NCBI GenBank assembly: GCA_002077065.1
Contig: NAJO01000022.1
Span: 372,001 to 436,000 of the forward strand
Length of the DNA stretch: 64,000 nt
DNA from: Cryoendolithus antarcticus
Lineage: Eukaryota; Ascomycota; Dothideomycetes; Cladosporiales; Cladosporiaceae
Reading direction: 5' to 3'
Shown here: one piece after another, positions 11,894 through 23,133 of the stretch
Numbering within the stretch: the stretch's first letter is position 1
Layout of the letters: each line of letters opens with the position of its first letter
Program-made: the position numbers and the translations under genes
The notes under the pieces: generated by a model
Told to the model about the DNA's origin: nothing
Databases searched by the model: none
Seen by the model: only the letters and a program-made list of their open reading frames with translations

Positions 11894-14363
11894 GATCGGT
11901 ATGAACAGCTACCCGGTCCTAGCTATGACACGATCGGCCACTGATGCATCTACAGACACCCGACCGGCCCGTCAGTATGCATCTGGAGTTCGAGACGTTC
12001 TCATGCGGCATGTCTGAACGTAAGCAGGGCTTTACTGTTCGCCATCATCTGCTTTCTGACCGGGAGTCACGGTGGTTGGCGAAAAGTTGGGCCTTTGTGA
12101 GCGCCTCATGTCTCCTTCTGCATCTGCTGCGTGGGGCTTGACGAGAGGCGCCGTCAGCTGGAGGCTAATGGGAAGCGATCTCGAGAACAGGGAAGTGAGG
12201 TAATATGTACGATAGTAGTGAAGTACCTCGCTAGCTTTTGCCACTTCCCACTGCCGGATCGTCCCATTGACTTCGAGCAAGCTTTCCGGGGTCACTGAAG
12301 CGAGCCGTCGGGGGTTTGCTATGTAGATCAAGGGTATTCTTCACTCAGCCATGCTGTCGCCGGCTCGGACCGTTTTCTCAGGAACCCTCCATGCGATATC
12401 CCTATGCAATACCCATGCAGAGCTAGGGTGATCACTCATGCTTGGCGATCAACCTCACTTCGTTGCCGGAGTCGACTCCGGTCTATACACCACCAAGCAA
12501 CGGGAACACGGTCCCTGGCGCGCAGCACGCTGCTTCCGGCTTCCAACGCTCTGGTTCGGGATGCATCTATGTGACAGCCGGGGAAGGAAGACATGCAGAT
12601 CACATCTGCACCGAACTGTCGTCTGAGTGCCGCTTGCAGACGGCGATACCCGACCTTGCTAGACTGCATATCCCAGATTGGCGATAGATCACATTGTTTG
12701 CCATGCCGTCTGCAAGTCAGGCTACCTGGTAAGGGATTGCGCAAACATCGCGTTGCATGATAGCGTGGTGCCACTGTGTCCGGACTCTGTCTCCAGTCAC
12801 GTCGAGTTGCACATACTACCCTGTACCTGTGCATGCAAGCTGGAAGACCCCGACGTTGTTTAGGTTGTTGCATCTCCACGAAGCATGCGCGGCTAGGTTA
12901 GCACCATTGTGACAGATCCGCTTTGTACGATAGTGATGATCGAGGGTCGAGGCTGCGCCTGCGACTGAGCTGGTCGTCTGTGGCGGGAGGAATGAGTTCC
13001 AGCGATCATGGAGGACTGATGCGAGAGTGATGAATGGTTAGAGCCGAGTCAACATGGGTTTACACACTGCAAACCAAAGATGCACCGGCAGTACGCCAAT
13101 GACGGCATCGAACAGCCATGGACTGCGCACACTCACCTCATAGTGAGCAATACTTGTCAAGTGTAGAATTCCGTCCATGAGCCCAGACTGGTCATCCGAA
13201 CACGATCGAGCAAATACATAAGGTTGCGACAGTCTCATACCTTACGGTCCCATCAAGAGCTCAATCATTCAAAAGCGTCCGACACTGTGCGATCACTCAA
13301 GTGCTACGCCAATGACCGAGTGACAGATACCCCAGCAGTACACTGTAACTGGAAACGCAATATGTCCATTACTGACTTTTCCACTTCAATAATATTCACC
13401 GTTGGTGCATCCAACGTGGGACCACCCCAGAAAACGTACAGCATGCGCAATTCGAGGTCGGTGGTCACCGAAGTCGACAGCTCAATGAATAGACCTATTC
13501 TTCGTAACTTTATCGCATTATATTTGCGACAGTAGCTGGCAGTCTCGTGTAATGGGGTCGTAAAAGCGGCGACTCATGATCGTTCAATTTGGGGGCTGGC
13601 CTCACGTTGGGTCAAGCTTGCGAATGGTTGCATGTCCGTTCTCTCCACCTAACATCTTACAGCACGTACACTCGAAAAGAGCTAGTACAATCGAGTAGTC
13701 ACGTCTGGCAGCAAGGCGAGTATGTCCGAATTTACTACGCTCGAGTCTGCGTGCCCGTTGGCTCCGTCAAGCAGCGTTACCATGATACATGGATCGTACC
13801 CTTCCATTACCGCGCCACGGGAACCTTTACAGTCATGAAGCGTAATCCTCCCAGTGAAGATCCTCATTGCCGTGGACTGCCATCAATTCCCTGGAAGCAA
13901 TTTTGCCCTTCGTTCTATGCGAATGTGAATTTCCCCTGCCATCACGGTAGCAACGCTTACACACGCCAAGAAAGGCTTAGCCACAGTCTCCCAAAGCTTT
14001 TCCGTTCTTGCCGGAGATCCCGCTTCAACTCTATTGGTGTATTCGTCACCTTCAGCTCGAGCCCGACTGTCGCTTCCCACTTCTAGACCTCACTTGGACT
14101 CCATCTACCTCCAGCATCAACACCAGCATTCAAGCCGCACCAATAGTAGCATCAGCGACAACAGCTCAGTGACCGATGTGAGTACGCGACTGAGACATGT
14201 GGACACATGAGAACGGATCAGGTGGCTTGCGCTGCGAGGCGGGTGGTTTGCGCCAAAAGCAAAGCTGACGTGTACAACTCCAGCAACACACGAGCGCTAC
14301 CTTCTTTGATCGGTTGCATTGCGCAACACACGAAACCCATCAACTGCGCGTATTACTGTCGAG
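11894..14363. other. Gene-poor intergenic, about 2.5 kb
   Basis: The longest open frame (13589..14086, 165 codons) has no domain and a composition like the surrounding non-coding sequence. A 147-codon minus frame at 12436..12879 is likewise unconvincing. The last 150 bp are probably the leader of the CYSTM gene. Nothing else seen. Confidence 0.45.
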
Positions 14364-14714
14364 ATGTCGGCACAAGGCTACTACCAGCAGGGCCAGCCCC
14401 AGTACCCACAGCAATCGTACGGGTATGTCCCTCCACGCGGCCCCAAACACCGCGCAACTCCTCACTGACCACATGTTCCTCACAGCCCTCCACAAGGCAA
14501 CTACGGCCCACCGCAACAGCAATATGGCGGATACCCTCCCCAGCAACAAATGGGCTACCAGCAACAGCCTCCCCAGCAACAAGTCGTGTACAAAGAGAAG
14601 AAAGACCGCGGGTGTTTAATGAGCTGTCTCGCGGTGTTGTGCTGTTGCTTCGTGTGCGAAGAAGGGTGTGATTGCTGCGTCGACTGCTGTGAGTGCGCGG
14701 AAGGGTGCTGCTAA
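14364..14714 (+). CDS. CYSTM-type cysteine-rich membrane peptide, 95 aa
   Basis: Exons 14364..14422 and 14486..14714, around a 63-bp intron; the joined frame gives 95 aa. The N-terminal two thirds are Gln/Pro/Tyr/Gly repeats (GYYQQGQPQYPQQSYGPPQG and similar YPPQQQ units). A short charged linker (YKEKKDRG) follows. The last about 28 residues are a Cys-rich segment (CLMSCLAVLCCCFVCEEGC, then CDCCVDCCECAEGCC). This is the layout of CYSTM proteins, small tail-anchored membrane peptides of fungi and plants linked to stress tolerance, which may bind metals or associate at the plasma membrane. Assignment rests on layout and Cys density. Confidence 0.8.
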
Positions 14715-15140
14715 TTGAAGTGAGGAGATAAAGTGTGAGCGTGAAAGCGAGGGGAGAGAATGGAGCGTGGGTATGGTTCTGGTGTGAGAAAGGCGAGGCT
14801 TGAGGGTGCATCCTGTAATTTGGGGAACTTGCTTGCATGGACTGATGCGGATTTGGCGGTAATGACGGTGCTCTCACTTTAGTAGCGCGGGTAGAATGTG
14901 CGAGTCGTCTGGCACTCAAGTCGTTGCGCTTTCACTTCATGTGCGCCGCCCGGAAGCTGTGTCGATGTATTTGTTGGCCTTGAGCACCCTTGAGCGCCGG
15001 ATGACCTATTCGAAATGACTGCAGGTTCCTGGCTTGCTCCGTCGGGCTTCTCGCTGTCACGAAAGATCCGCCATTGGTGCGCGTGCATTCTGCCGGTGCC
15101 CATCGCCTATGACCCGTATCGTCTTTAAACTCTTCACACT
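14715..15140. other. Convergent intergenic
   Basis: 3' flanks of the CYSTM gene and of the TRAPP subunit gene. No gene seen; a terminator cannot be assigned. Confidence 0.4.
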
Positions 15141-15636
15141 TCATGGCCTGACCAGGTATCCAGCCAATGCTTTCTCGAACTTCTCGACCCTGACCGGCAT
15201 CTCCAAGCTGTAAAAGGGATTCTTCACCACATAGTCCCCATAGATCTCGTAACACCTCCTGACCACCGCATCAGCATTGGGTTGCTCCGGACTCGTGACC
15301 AGTAGGAACTTCACGCCCGTCGGCGTCTGGAAGCACGTCAACCTGAAGTGACTACTTTCCAACGACTCGATGCCAGTGGTGGGGAGGTTCCGAGTGTTTG
15401 GGACGGAGGAGGTGTTGGGTTTTGGGGGAACAGGGTTCAGCGTACGCGAGATGGCGTGGATGCCGTGGAAGGTACCGGCGAGGATCAGGGAGTCGTTGCT
15501 ATTGAGGGCTTGCAGGCCTGGGGCGAAGGTGTGATTGTAGATCAGGCCGCCGGCTTTGTTGATTATGAGGAGGGCGAAGACGACCCTTGTAAGAGGTTAG
15601 TGGCGTGACAAAAGGGTACCCGTCTGTAACGCACAT
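15141..15636 (-). CDS. TRS23: TRAPP complex subunit TRAPPC4/Trs23 (sybindin), start codon split by an intron
   Basis: Exon 1 contributes only A and T of the start codon (15636..15635). A 49-bp intron (15634..15586, GTGCGT..CACTAACCTCTTACAAG) follows, and exon 2 (15585..15141) supplies the G and the rest, 148 aa. The protein opens VVFALLIINKAGGLIYN, the first strand of a TRAPP longin-like fold. It continues with SLILAGTFHGIHAISRTL and GIESLESSHFRLTCFQTPTG. It ends with KFLLVTSPE...CYEIYGDYVVKNPFYSLEMP, characteristic of TRAPPC4. TRAPP is the Rab-GEF and tethering complex of ER-Golgi and Golgi traffic. No other in-frame ATG precedes the conserved start, and an in-frame TGA lies upstream. The human-type internal PDZ-like insert is absent. 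Confidence 0.85.
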
Positions 15637-15976
15637 CTCGCCATCAACTCTACTCCCTATGAGCAGGTCAAACAATCAGAGAATCTTGTCGATATGCACA
15701 AGTATCATGCCTCATATCACATCTCGAGGATGCCTTTATGCCTGATAGTAGCGGCGGTAGTGGCAGCGGGAGATCTACAGGCTGCCACGCGACAATGTGG
15801 GGAGAGCTTCGCCGGTAAGCCAGTGAATGCGGCTCCCAGCTCAGTCTCACCACCTCCACTTTCACCAATGATACAGCCAAAACAGTTTCTGCCTGGCTGC
15901 CTGGACCTTCACCGGTGGCCGAACCACTATTCCGCTCCTTGAGGAGCTCCTTGTCCAGCTCACCCCCACCGCCAGC
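15637..15976. promoter_or_regulatory. Divergent promoter of TRAPPC4 and twin-E2 genes
   Basis: About 340 bp between two divergently transcribed genes, so it must hold both promoters. No individual element can be named. Confidence 0.45.
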
Positions 15977-17434
15977 ATGCCTCCCCCAAGGAACCCCGCC
16001 GGTATGGCCACCACCGCCAACACCATGGGTGCGGTGAATCGCATAACGCGTGAGATGGCGAACATACAGACTAGCGGCGACCTTTCACTCGCCGCTGCAT
16101 GTCGAGATACAGACGTGCGTAAGATGCGTGCTCTGATCATCGGCCCTCCAGAGACACCATATGAGTTCGGCTTCTACGAATTCGAGATTCACTTCCCAAA
16201 AGCATACCCAATCGAGCCACCAACGGTGACTTGTATTACGACAAACGGTGGCAAATGTCGATTTAATCCGAACATCTACGCGCAGGGCAAGGTCTGCCTG
16301 TCCATATTGGGCACATGGCGAGGAGAGGAAGGCGAGCAGTGGAGCTCCGCGCAAGGCTTGGAGAGTGTGCTGCTGAGCATACAGAGCTTGATGAGCTCTA
16401 ACCCCTATGAGAATGAGCCTGGCTTCGAGCGTTTCAAGCTGGAGGATAAGGACGCCACTGCATACGCTCAGAAGATTCGCCACGAGAGCCTCCGCATAGC
16501 AGTGATCACACGCCTCGAACAGATTCTTGGCATCGACGCACGCAAATCTGAGGACCCTGAAACGCCTCCTGTCCCCGACACAACCTGCGGTAGTGCCGAT
16601 GTCTTCATCGAGAACGATGTCGCCACCCCAGCGACCGAACCCTCGGTCTACGAATACGATGCCGAATCCTCCTACCGTGCTCTAGATCTCACGCCTTGGG
16701 ATCCCTTCCCGGATCTTCTGAAGCGACGCTTTCTGTGGTACTACGACGCGTACATCGCGACGATAGACAAAGCCTCCAAGGAGCAGAAGGACGGCAAAGC
16801 CTTCGCCTTAACAAGGTTTGAGGACCTTCACAACGGCATGGCGGGCACGTATCAGTACCTCAATCTCCGCGCACGACTGGATAGAATCCGTCGTAGTCTG
16901 GCGAGTGAGTGCGATGCGTGGAAGCTTGCTGGTGCGAAGCAGGTCAGGGACTCTACGCAGCTGGCCACTCAGTTGGCGTTCCAGTTCAAGCAGCTGAGCT
17001 ATAAGTGGAATGAGTCGACTTATGCCGGCTGTCGGCTCGAGATATCACTTCCAGATCCTTCAAATCCATTCGTCTGGCATCTCACTCTCTTCGGCGAGCC
17101 ATCCACCAATCTCGACGGAGGCGTGTTCAATCTCTCATTTGCTGTCCCGCCCAACTTTCCAGAAGCTTGGCCCAGAGTCTACATTGACACGCCGATGTAT
17201 CATCATCGCATCAGCGCGAGTACGGGAACACTGTGCTACTTCCCGGTGAAGGAGGACGAGATCGGGAGTCATCTTGAGGGTATCGTGAAGGCGATCGAGG
17301 ACAAGGATCCCAGATTCGACCCGCGCATCATGGTCAACCCGGACGCATCAGCCCTATACTGGGGTGGTGACGAGAAGAGGAAAGTCTACTACCGGAAAGT
17401 GAGGAGAAGCGCACAGGACAGCATGGGGTGCTGA
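15977..17434 (+). CDS. Protein with two E2 ubiquitin-conjugating (UBC) domains
   Basis: Intronless, 485 aa. The first UBC domain (about residues 18-185) resembles the UBE2Z group: PYEFGFYEFEIHFP, CRFNPNIYAQGKVCLSILG with active-site C107, then WSSAQGLESVLLSIQSLMS and NPYENEPGFE. The second half contains a helical linker (DLLKRRFLWYYDAYIATID) and a second, divergent UBC fold (about 330-470): WHLTLFGEP, GGVFNLSFAVPPNFPEAWPR and ISASTGTLCYFP, which keeps a Cys (C420) at the catalytic position but lacks a clear HPN. E2 enzymes carry ubiquitin or a relative as a Cys thioester. Whether C420 is active is unknown. The start could also be the Met at residue 10. Confidence 0.88.
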   Translation: MPPPRNPAGMATTANTMGAVNRITREMANIQTSGDLSLAAACRDTDVRKMRALIIGPPETPYEFGFYEFEIHFPKAYPIEPPTVTCITTNGGKCRFNPNIYAQGKVCLSILGTWRGEEGEQWSSAQGLESVLLSIQSLMSSNPYENEPGFERFKLEDKDATAYAQKIRHESLRIAVITRLEQILGIDARKSEDPETPPVPDTTCGSADVFIENDVATPATEPSVYEYDAESSYRALDLTPWDPFPDLLKRRFLWYYDAYIATIDKASKEQKDGKAFALTRFEDLHNGMAGTYQYLNLRARLDRIRRSLASECDAWKLAGAKQVRDSTQLATQLAFQFKQLSYKWNESTYAGCRLEISLPDPSNPFVWHLTLFGEPSTNLDGGVFNLSFAVPPNFPEAWPRVYIDTPMYHHRISASTGTLCYFPVKEDEIGSHLEGIVKAIEDKDPRFDPRIMVNPDASALYWGGDEKRKVYYRKVRRSAQDSMGC

Positions 17435-17700
17435 GTTTGCAAAGAGTTCACGTGCTGGGTCTGCTGGCTCTGACAGACGGAGACTTTCTTTGCGGCGGAG
17501 ATACGCCAACAATGATTCGGGGCGGAAAATGGGACGATATGGACCATCTTTTGCGTGGCTCGCAAGGACGGGCGATCATCACTACTGCTTTTAGCGCGGC
17601 GCTGGGGTGGGATAGCATTACGCGACCGCAGAAAGCGGGACGAGACATGAGATATGACACGGTGGCGGAGCTGTACCGTTATCTGGTAATGGAGCTGTAG
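17428..17700 (+). other. Doubtful overlapping frame past the E2 stop
   Basis: A 90-codon frame beginning at a GTG that overlaps the E2 stop codon, in a different frame. It reads rather protein-like (GGKWDDMDHLLRGSQGRA, RYDTVAELYRYLVMEL). I tested the visible GT..AG pairs for an intron joining it to the E2 frame and found none of the right length class. It may be chance, a frame change at the E2 3' end, or part of a small unrecognised gene. Confidence 0.2.
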
Positions 17701-17865
17701 AGCAGATTACAAACAATTTCGTGTTCACTCCCTCCCGTGGTCGTGCTGGACAATGCAGATCTGGATACTGTATGGTATGTTCCTTTCGAGGGGTGCTTCT
17801 ATGGCGTTCTCAGTACACTACACAAAATCCGCTTCCCTTCTGCACACACGTGTACATCCACCCAC

Positions 17866-20800
17866 TCAATCATACAGATCCTCGCCCACGTCAGCAACCG
17901 GCTGCTCGACATACTTCGCTTTTCCCTTCCCCTTGCCTTTACTGCTCATTGGCCTTGCAGGCGCAGCAGGTCGCGCAGGCGCTTTCCCGTTCGTCCCATT
18001 GAGATTCAGCCTATCAGTGCGGACAACGTAGTCATCCTCGTCGCTCGATGCGCCAGCGCCTGCGCTCACTGCGCTACCGTTCCCGTTGGGCATCGCGGAA
18101 CGCGAAGAGCCTTTGCGGGCCATAAGCTCATTCAATTTCGCCCTCGCAGCGGCTTTCGGATCGACATGGTTGTTCTGCGTGGTCGATGGCGCGTTCTGAG
18201 CATCCATAGTATCCTCGATCGACTTCTGCTTCTTACCCGCTCCCTCGAACTGGTCGCGTACACTCTCATAGTGCCTTAGCTCGTCGAGGCTGACGCTGGG
18301 TACCAGCTCCTTCCTCGCCTCTGCGAAGTCTACCTCTTCGACGAGGACGTTGAGATCTACATCTGTGGCGTGATGGTCAAAAAAGCCTGCTATGGTGATT
18401 GGAGGCTTGTTCTCGGCGGATCGAGCGGAGTTGATGGCGGCGACGCGGGTGTCCACGAGACGAGCGGAACGTGTGACGGCTTTGAGCATTGCGTCGCTGC
18501 AGAGAGCATAGAGATCTGCGCCGGTGAAGGTGAAGGGCAGGGCTTGGGCGACGCGAGGTAGGGAGAGAGAGGGAGAAAGTGTGAACCTGGGATGAGTTGT
18601 CAGCGTAGCTCAGATCTGAGTCAAGAGTGGGAATGAAACCGTACTTCCGAGTCAGTGCCTGCAGAATGGTGGCTTGCTTGTCGTGCGTATCGGAGATACC
18701 AAGGTAGAGCATCTTGTCAAATCTGCCGGGTCGAAGCAGTGCCTGATCGAGAAGGTCCGGACGATTCGTCGCGCCGATGACGAAGACACCACCGCCACCG
18801 TCTTCGCCATCGCTCATACCATCCAGCTCAGCAAGGAGCTGGGAAACGATACGATCCATGACGCCGCCACTGTCACCTTGATTGCCACGCTTTGGCGCCA
18901 CAGAGTCCAGCTCGTCGAAAAAGACGACACATGGTCTTGCATCCCTAGCTCGCTGGAACACCCGTCGCACATTTGCTTCTGACTCGCCGATGTACATGTT
19001 GAGCAGCTCCGGTCCTTTGACAGAGAAGAAGTTGAGACTGAACTCCGTTGCAATCGCCTTGGCGAGCAGAGTCTTGCCCGTGCCAGGTGGACCGTAGAAC
19101 AAGATGCCTGAGCGCTTTTTGAGGCCCTTGGCGAATAGTTCGGGACGTGAGAGTGGAAGCTGAATGGTCTCAACCACTGCATCTTTGACATGGGACAAGC
19201 CTCCGACGTCTGACCATTGCACGTTGGGGATCTTGGGCGCCCCAATTGAGTCTGCGAAATTTTTCCGCGCGAGCTCGACAGCGCTGTCGAAGTCTGCTGG
19301 GACGAGGGACGATGCTGCGGAGCCGCCTGCCAATCGAAGATCTTTCGGCGTGACTTCGAGACCTGACGAAGAAGACGCTGTAGCGCATAGCATTGCGATG
19401 CGGGTGTCGCGAGCTGTGAATGCACGGGCGGCTACGTCGACAAGATCACCTGCGACAAGCGCAGCAGTCTTGACAGCGATGTCGGCAAGATCTACCTCTG
19501 GCGAAAGAGGCACCGTAGAAGAGGTCAGGATGCCCCGTAGAATTCCCTCGCGTTCGATCTCATCTGGTGCAGACATCTCCAGCTCATGAGTGAAGAGTCC
19601 ACGAACCGAGTCCGGGATCTTGTCTACGTCGGTGGTTGTGGCAATCAGCACTCTCGCCCGAGTAAGCACGTCTCGAAGCGACGATGCCACACGCTCGGAG
19701 TCTAGCTGCTCGACATGCCTGAGGCAGACGGCGGTGTATTCAGCACCGCACTCAAGAGCACGGGAACACCTGGCCTCGAGCAGACCTTGCGTTTGAACAT
19801 CTACGCCAGAACCACCTTCTGTAGCAAGGTCAAAGGACTCGACCGGGAAGTAGTGTATGCCAAGATCAGCGCAAACTCGTTGCGCAGTATGTGCCTTACC
19901 GATGCTGCGTTGCGTGGATGTGATTAGAACAGCCACAGGCGGCATACCTAGATGCACGGCGCGCGGACTGATTGCTACAGAGATGAGCTCGCGAAGGCGT
20001 CGATGGAGGGTGCTGATATGCTGAACAGGCGGTTCTGGTGGTCCGCTACCTGCAGCAACCTCCGTCGTCACGTCTCGAGCACCGAGGTAGTACGGCCAGG
20101 TACTCGATTGCGTAGAGGGAAGCTTGCGTCGATCATCGCCAGATTGGCGCACGGCTGTTGATGATGAGTCAATGGACACTGCTCCACCCCAAACGTCCAC
20201 GCTGTCAGCAGCTTCGGTAATGACCTTGTCTTGCGTCTTAGCAGACTCTACTGTGAACCAGGCGACACTTGCAGCGGTCTTGTCTGGCTCATCCTCGAAT
20301 GATCGATGGGCACTCCACTTGTACATGACGCTAGCGTTGTCACTGCCATCTTGCTCGATCTCGCCCTCATACATGGCGCGGCCCAATGTCTCATCAATAG
20401 GAATAGCAATAAGGTCGCCACTCTTCACAATCCTTTGCTTAGTTTCAAGGTGTTCCTTGAGGTTCGCAAAGACCATGTTATTGAGGGCACGATCGTTGGA
20501 GACTGGTGTGACGACCTTTCTCAACGTGACTTCTGTTGCCACTGGAGGTAGCTGTGTCGCTGCCGAAGCAGGTCTGCCGCCTATCGCTCGCTTGAGCAGA
20601 GCCTTGCGGTCGAAGACCAACTTCGAGACGCTGACATGAGTGGGTGAATCCAGGTTGCCGAGCAAGATTGGTGACATGTATAGCGTCGCAACACTAGCGC
20701 TGTTGGTAACGAGCGACGAAATGCTATCTCTCCTGCCATGTCTTGTGTTGACTTGGTATCTTTGTGGCCGTTTCGACATATTCTCCGGCAAGCTATATAC

Positions 20801-22234
20801 CTTCACGGGTCTCCATTGCGCAGACTGTAAGCTGTCTCCGAATCCCCCGAAGGCACTGAAGCTGGGCATGTCTTGACTTTGTGATGCCTCGATCTTAATC
20901 CAGTCTCCCGAGAAGCACCCCAAGCGGGTCAGTGTTGTTGCATCTACGAAGACACGAACCTCTTGGTCTTCTGTCGACAGCGGACGAGGGTGGAGTAAGC
21001 TGCTCGGAATCGGATGCAGGAGGCACTGCGCTCGAAAAGTCTTGCTTCGACCACTTTGTGCTCCTCGCACCGTGCTGCCGCTCATGTGTGAGAACACTGA
21101 GCCTGGGGTGCTGATTCCGCCCAGTCTCTCAGCGAACGGCCGAGGTGTTGCTGATGTCAATGCAGAACTTAATCCTGATGGCTGATCACCCAACCCTGGC
21201 CGCACTAACGAGATCATCTCGTCTGAGTCATCAGATAAGTTACTCTCTTCGGTGCTCGAGTCGAACAGATCATCAGTGTTCGAAAGGTCGGTGGTTGACT
21301 TAGACGTAACAATGGGTTTCATGGGTGACTCGGTGGCGGAGAAGAAAGCTTCGTTCGAGGTGTCATCATCCTCGGTTTCCTCTGGGAGTCTGGGTGAAAG
21401 TAGAGCTCGTCCGAGGTGGCCATTCTGCTGCCGTTCTGCCGCAGCCACGATGACTATCCTGGTGGCCTTCGAGACGACACCCTGCGCCACAGGCTCACAT
21501 GCGAGAATTTTGGCGGGCGGTGCAGTCGCGTGTGTGATGGGATGAGATAGTGGGATTGGGAGCAAGTCGCCAGTGTGAACCACAAGTACTTTCGAGAAAG
21601 CATCCTCCACTAGCTTCTGTCTGGTCTGCAAAGCGTCCCCATGCTCCGGCTCGCCAGCCTCGGAGCCAACGTTCTTCTTGCCTCGACTTGCGTGTGATTG
21701 CCCATTCGTACCGATGAAACCGCCACCAAATCGCTTTTGTACCTCCTCAAGCCTCTGCAGTGCAGGTATATCCACGCTGACGAACACGACGTCGAGCGGA
21801 AGTGCAACTACATCGTTTACCTTGACCTCTATGGTCGAGTCTTGTCGCAAAGTCTTAGTGGGCGATGCTGCTTGGACGGCAGCAACAAGGCTGTGCGTGC
21901 TGAGCGCCCCAGCCGGGAACCTGATGGTGCCATTTGGCAGAGGCTTGTCGTTCCATGTCCTGCTCGTGCTGATCGGGAGGATCGTCCAGGTAGTCTCTTG
22001 GGACACGTTGTCTGGCGCAGCCACCGAAACCGCGATGTTGACATGCTCAGGAGATTCCACTCTTGTGCTCACAGAGGGTCCTCTAGGACAAAGTTCAAGA
22101 ACGTCCTCGGACGCGACTCCCAATTCACCCTTGATGCTGCTGTCCAGCACAAGCCGCGCTGAAAGAGCAGGCCTGTCCTCCCTCCGCCGCCGCTTGCGCT
22201 TCAGCGTTCCCACTACCGGTAAGTCGTAAGCCAT
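17866..22234 (-). CDS. PEX6: Peroxisome biogenesis AAA ATPase Pex6
   Basis: Exon 1 is 22234..18645 and exon 2 is 18586..17866, around a 58-bp intron (GTACGG..CCCAG, GCTGAC branch). The join gives ALTRKFTLSP and 1436 aa, normal for filamentous fungi. With Pex1 it forms the hexamer that extracts the import receptor Pex5 from the peroxisomal membrane. The N-terminal about 700 residues carry the N domains with Ser-rich linkers. The D1 ATPase is degenerate (Walker A region ITSTQRSIGKAHTA near 775), as is usual for Pex6. D2 is intact: GPPGTGKT at 1048-1055, Walker B VVFFDELDS (D1107, E1108), IGATNRPDLLDQALLRPGRFD, then FTFTGADLYALCSDAMLKA. The C-terminus is a long acidic and Lys-rich tail (SSKGKGKGKAKYVE). 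Confidence 0.95.
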
Positions 22235-23133
22235 GCTGTCGTCGCTGCATAGGAGGCATGCTGTACGTGGAAGCTACATCGAAGAACGCCTACTAGTCAG
22301 CCTCAACGGCAACAGAAGTTCATACCGAGGCTGTCGACTGAGTCGCGAGCGCCAAGACACTTTGAGGAAGGGACGGAGCACGCAGGAACGACCAACGTGC
22401 TGTTTCCTCCTGCGTGCACTAGCTTGGCCGATTACAACATTCTCGTCACTCTGCTCTCAAACCTGCTACGAGCGTTGCCACGAGACCTTCTGGCATAATG
22501 GCTGGGTCGCGTGAGGACGCATCGTGTAAGCCTCAGGCTCTCACGATCACATGTCATTTGGCCTGAGAATCACCGGATGTGTCCGGCGCCAGCACATCGT
22601 CAGAGTTAATGACATCCATCACAAACATGGCCATCTTCACGTGACAGCAGCCTTACACATGAGGCGGATGCGGGAGAATGAGCAGGTGGAACACATTCTG
22701 GAGCCGTTGACTACAAGAGATGCTGGGAAGGGCGCTGCCGACCACCTGGCATACGTGCGACACGCTATCACATGGGACCCGACTTATACCTCAATGCACA
22801 GGAACGTCATACACGGCACGAGCCTCAACCGCGAACTCTCAACTGTCCAGTTGCCAGCAACGTGCTTCATCGTTAACGTGTTGCCGCGCTCGCAGGCCGC
22901 ATCAGAGCAGTACAGGTGGGATGTTCATGGTGAACTCGTACCTCTGTCCTTCAATCTACTTCCGTCTCCCCTTCCTCGGAATTCCTTTTCGTCATCACTT
23001 GCATTGTGTCTGGCTTCCACGGCGCCCTGATGTAGCCTACTGGCCTTGCACATCCAAGCATGCACGTGCAATAAGTGGTGAGGCCATTGAGACCTACGAG
23101 TAGACCACGACAATCTGCACAATCTCTGGCAAC
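22235..23133. other. Divergent intergenic between PEX6 and lipase genes
   Basis: About 0.9 kb holding both promoters. A 159-codon frame at 22551..23030 overlaps it but has no domain. A pyrimidine-rich tract at 22940-23030 is likely leader of the lipase transcript. Confidence 0.45.

Noticed and set aside
13589..14086. 165-codon plus-strand open frame
   Set aside because: No domain, patchy composition and no supporting splice structure; judged chance in a gene-poor stretch.
22551..23030. 159-codon plus-strand open frame between PEX6 and lipase genes
   Set aside because: Low plausibility, no domain; lies in a divergent promoter region and runs into a pyrimidine-rich leader.
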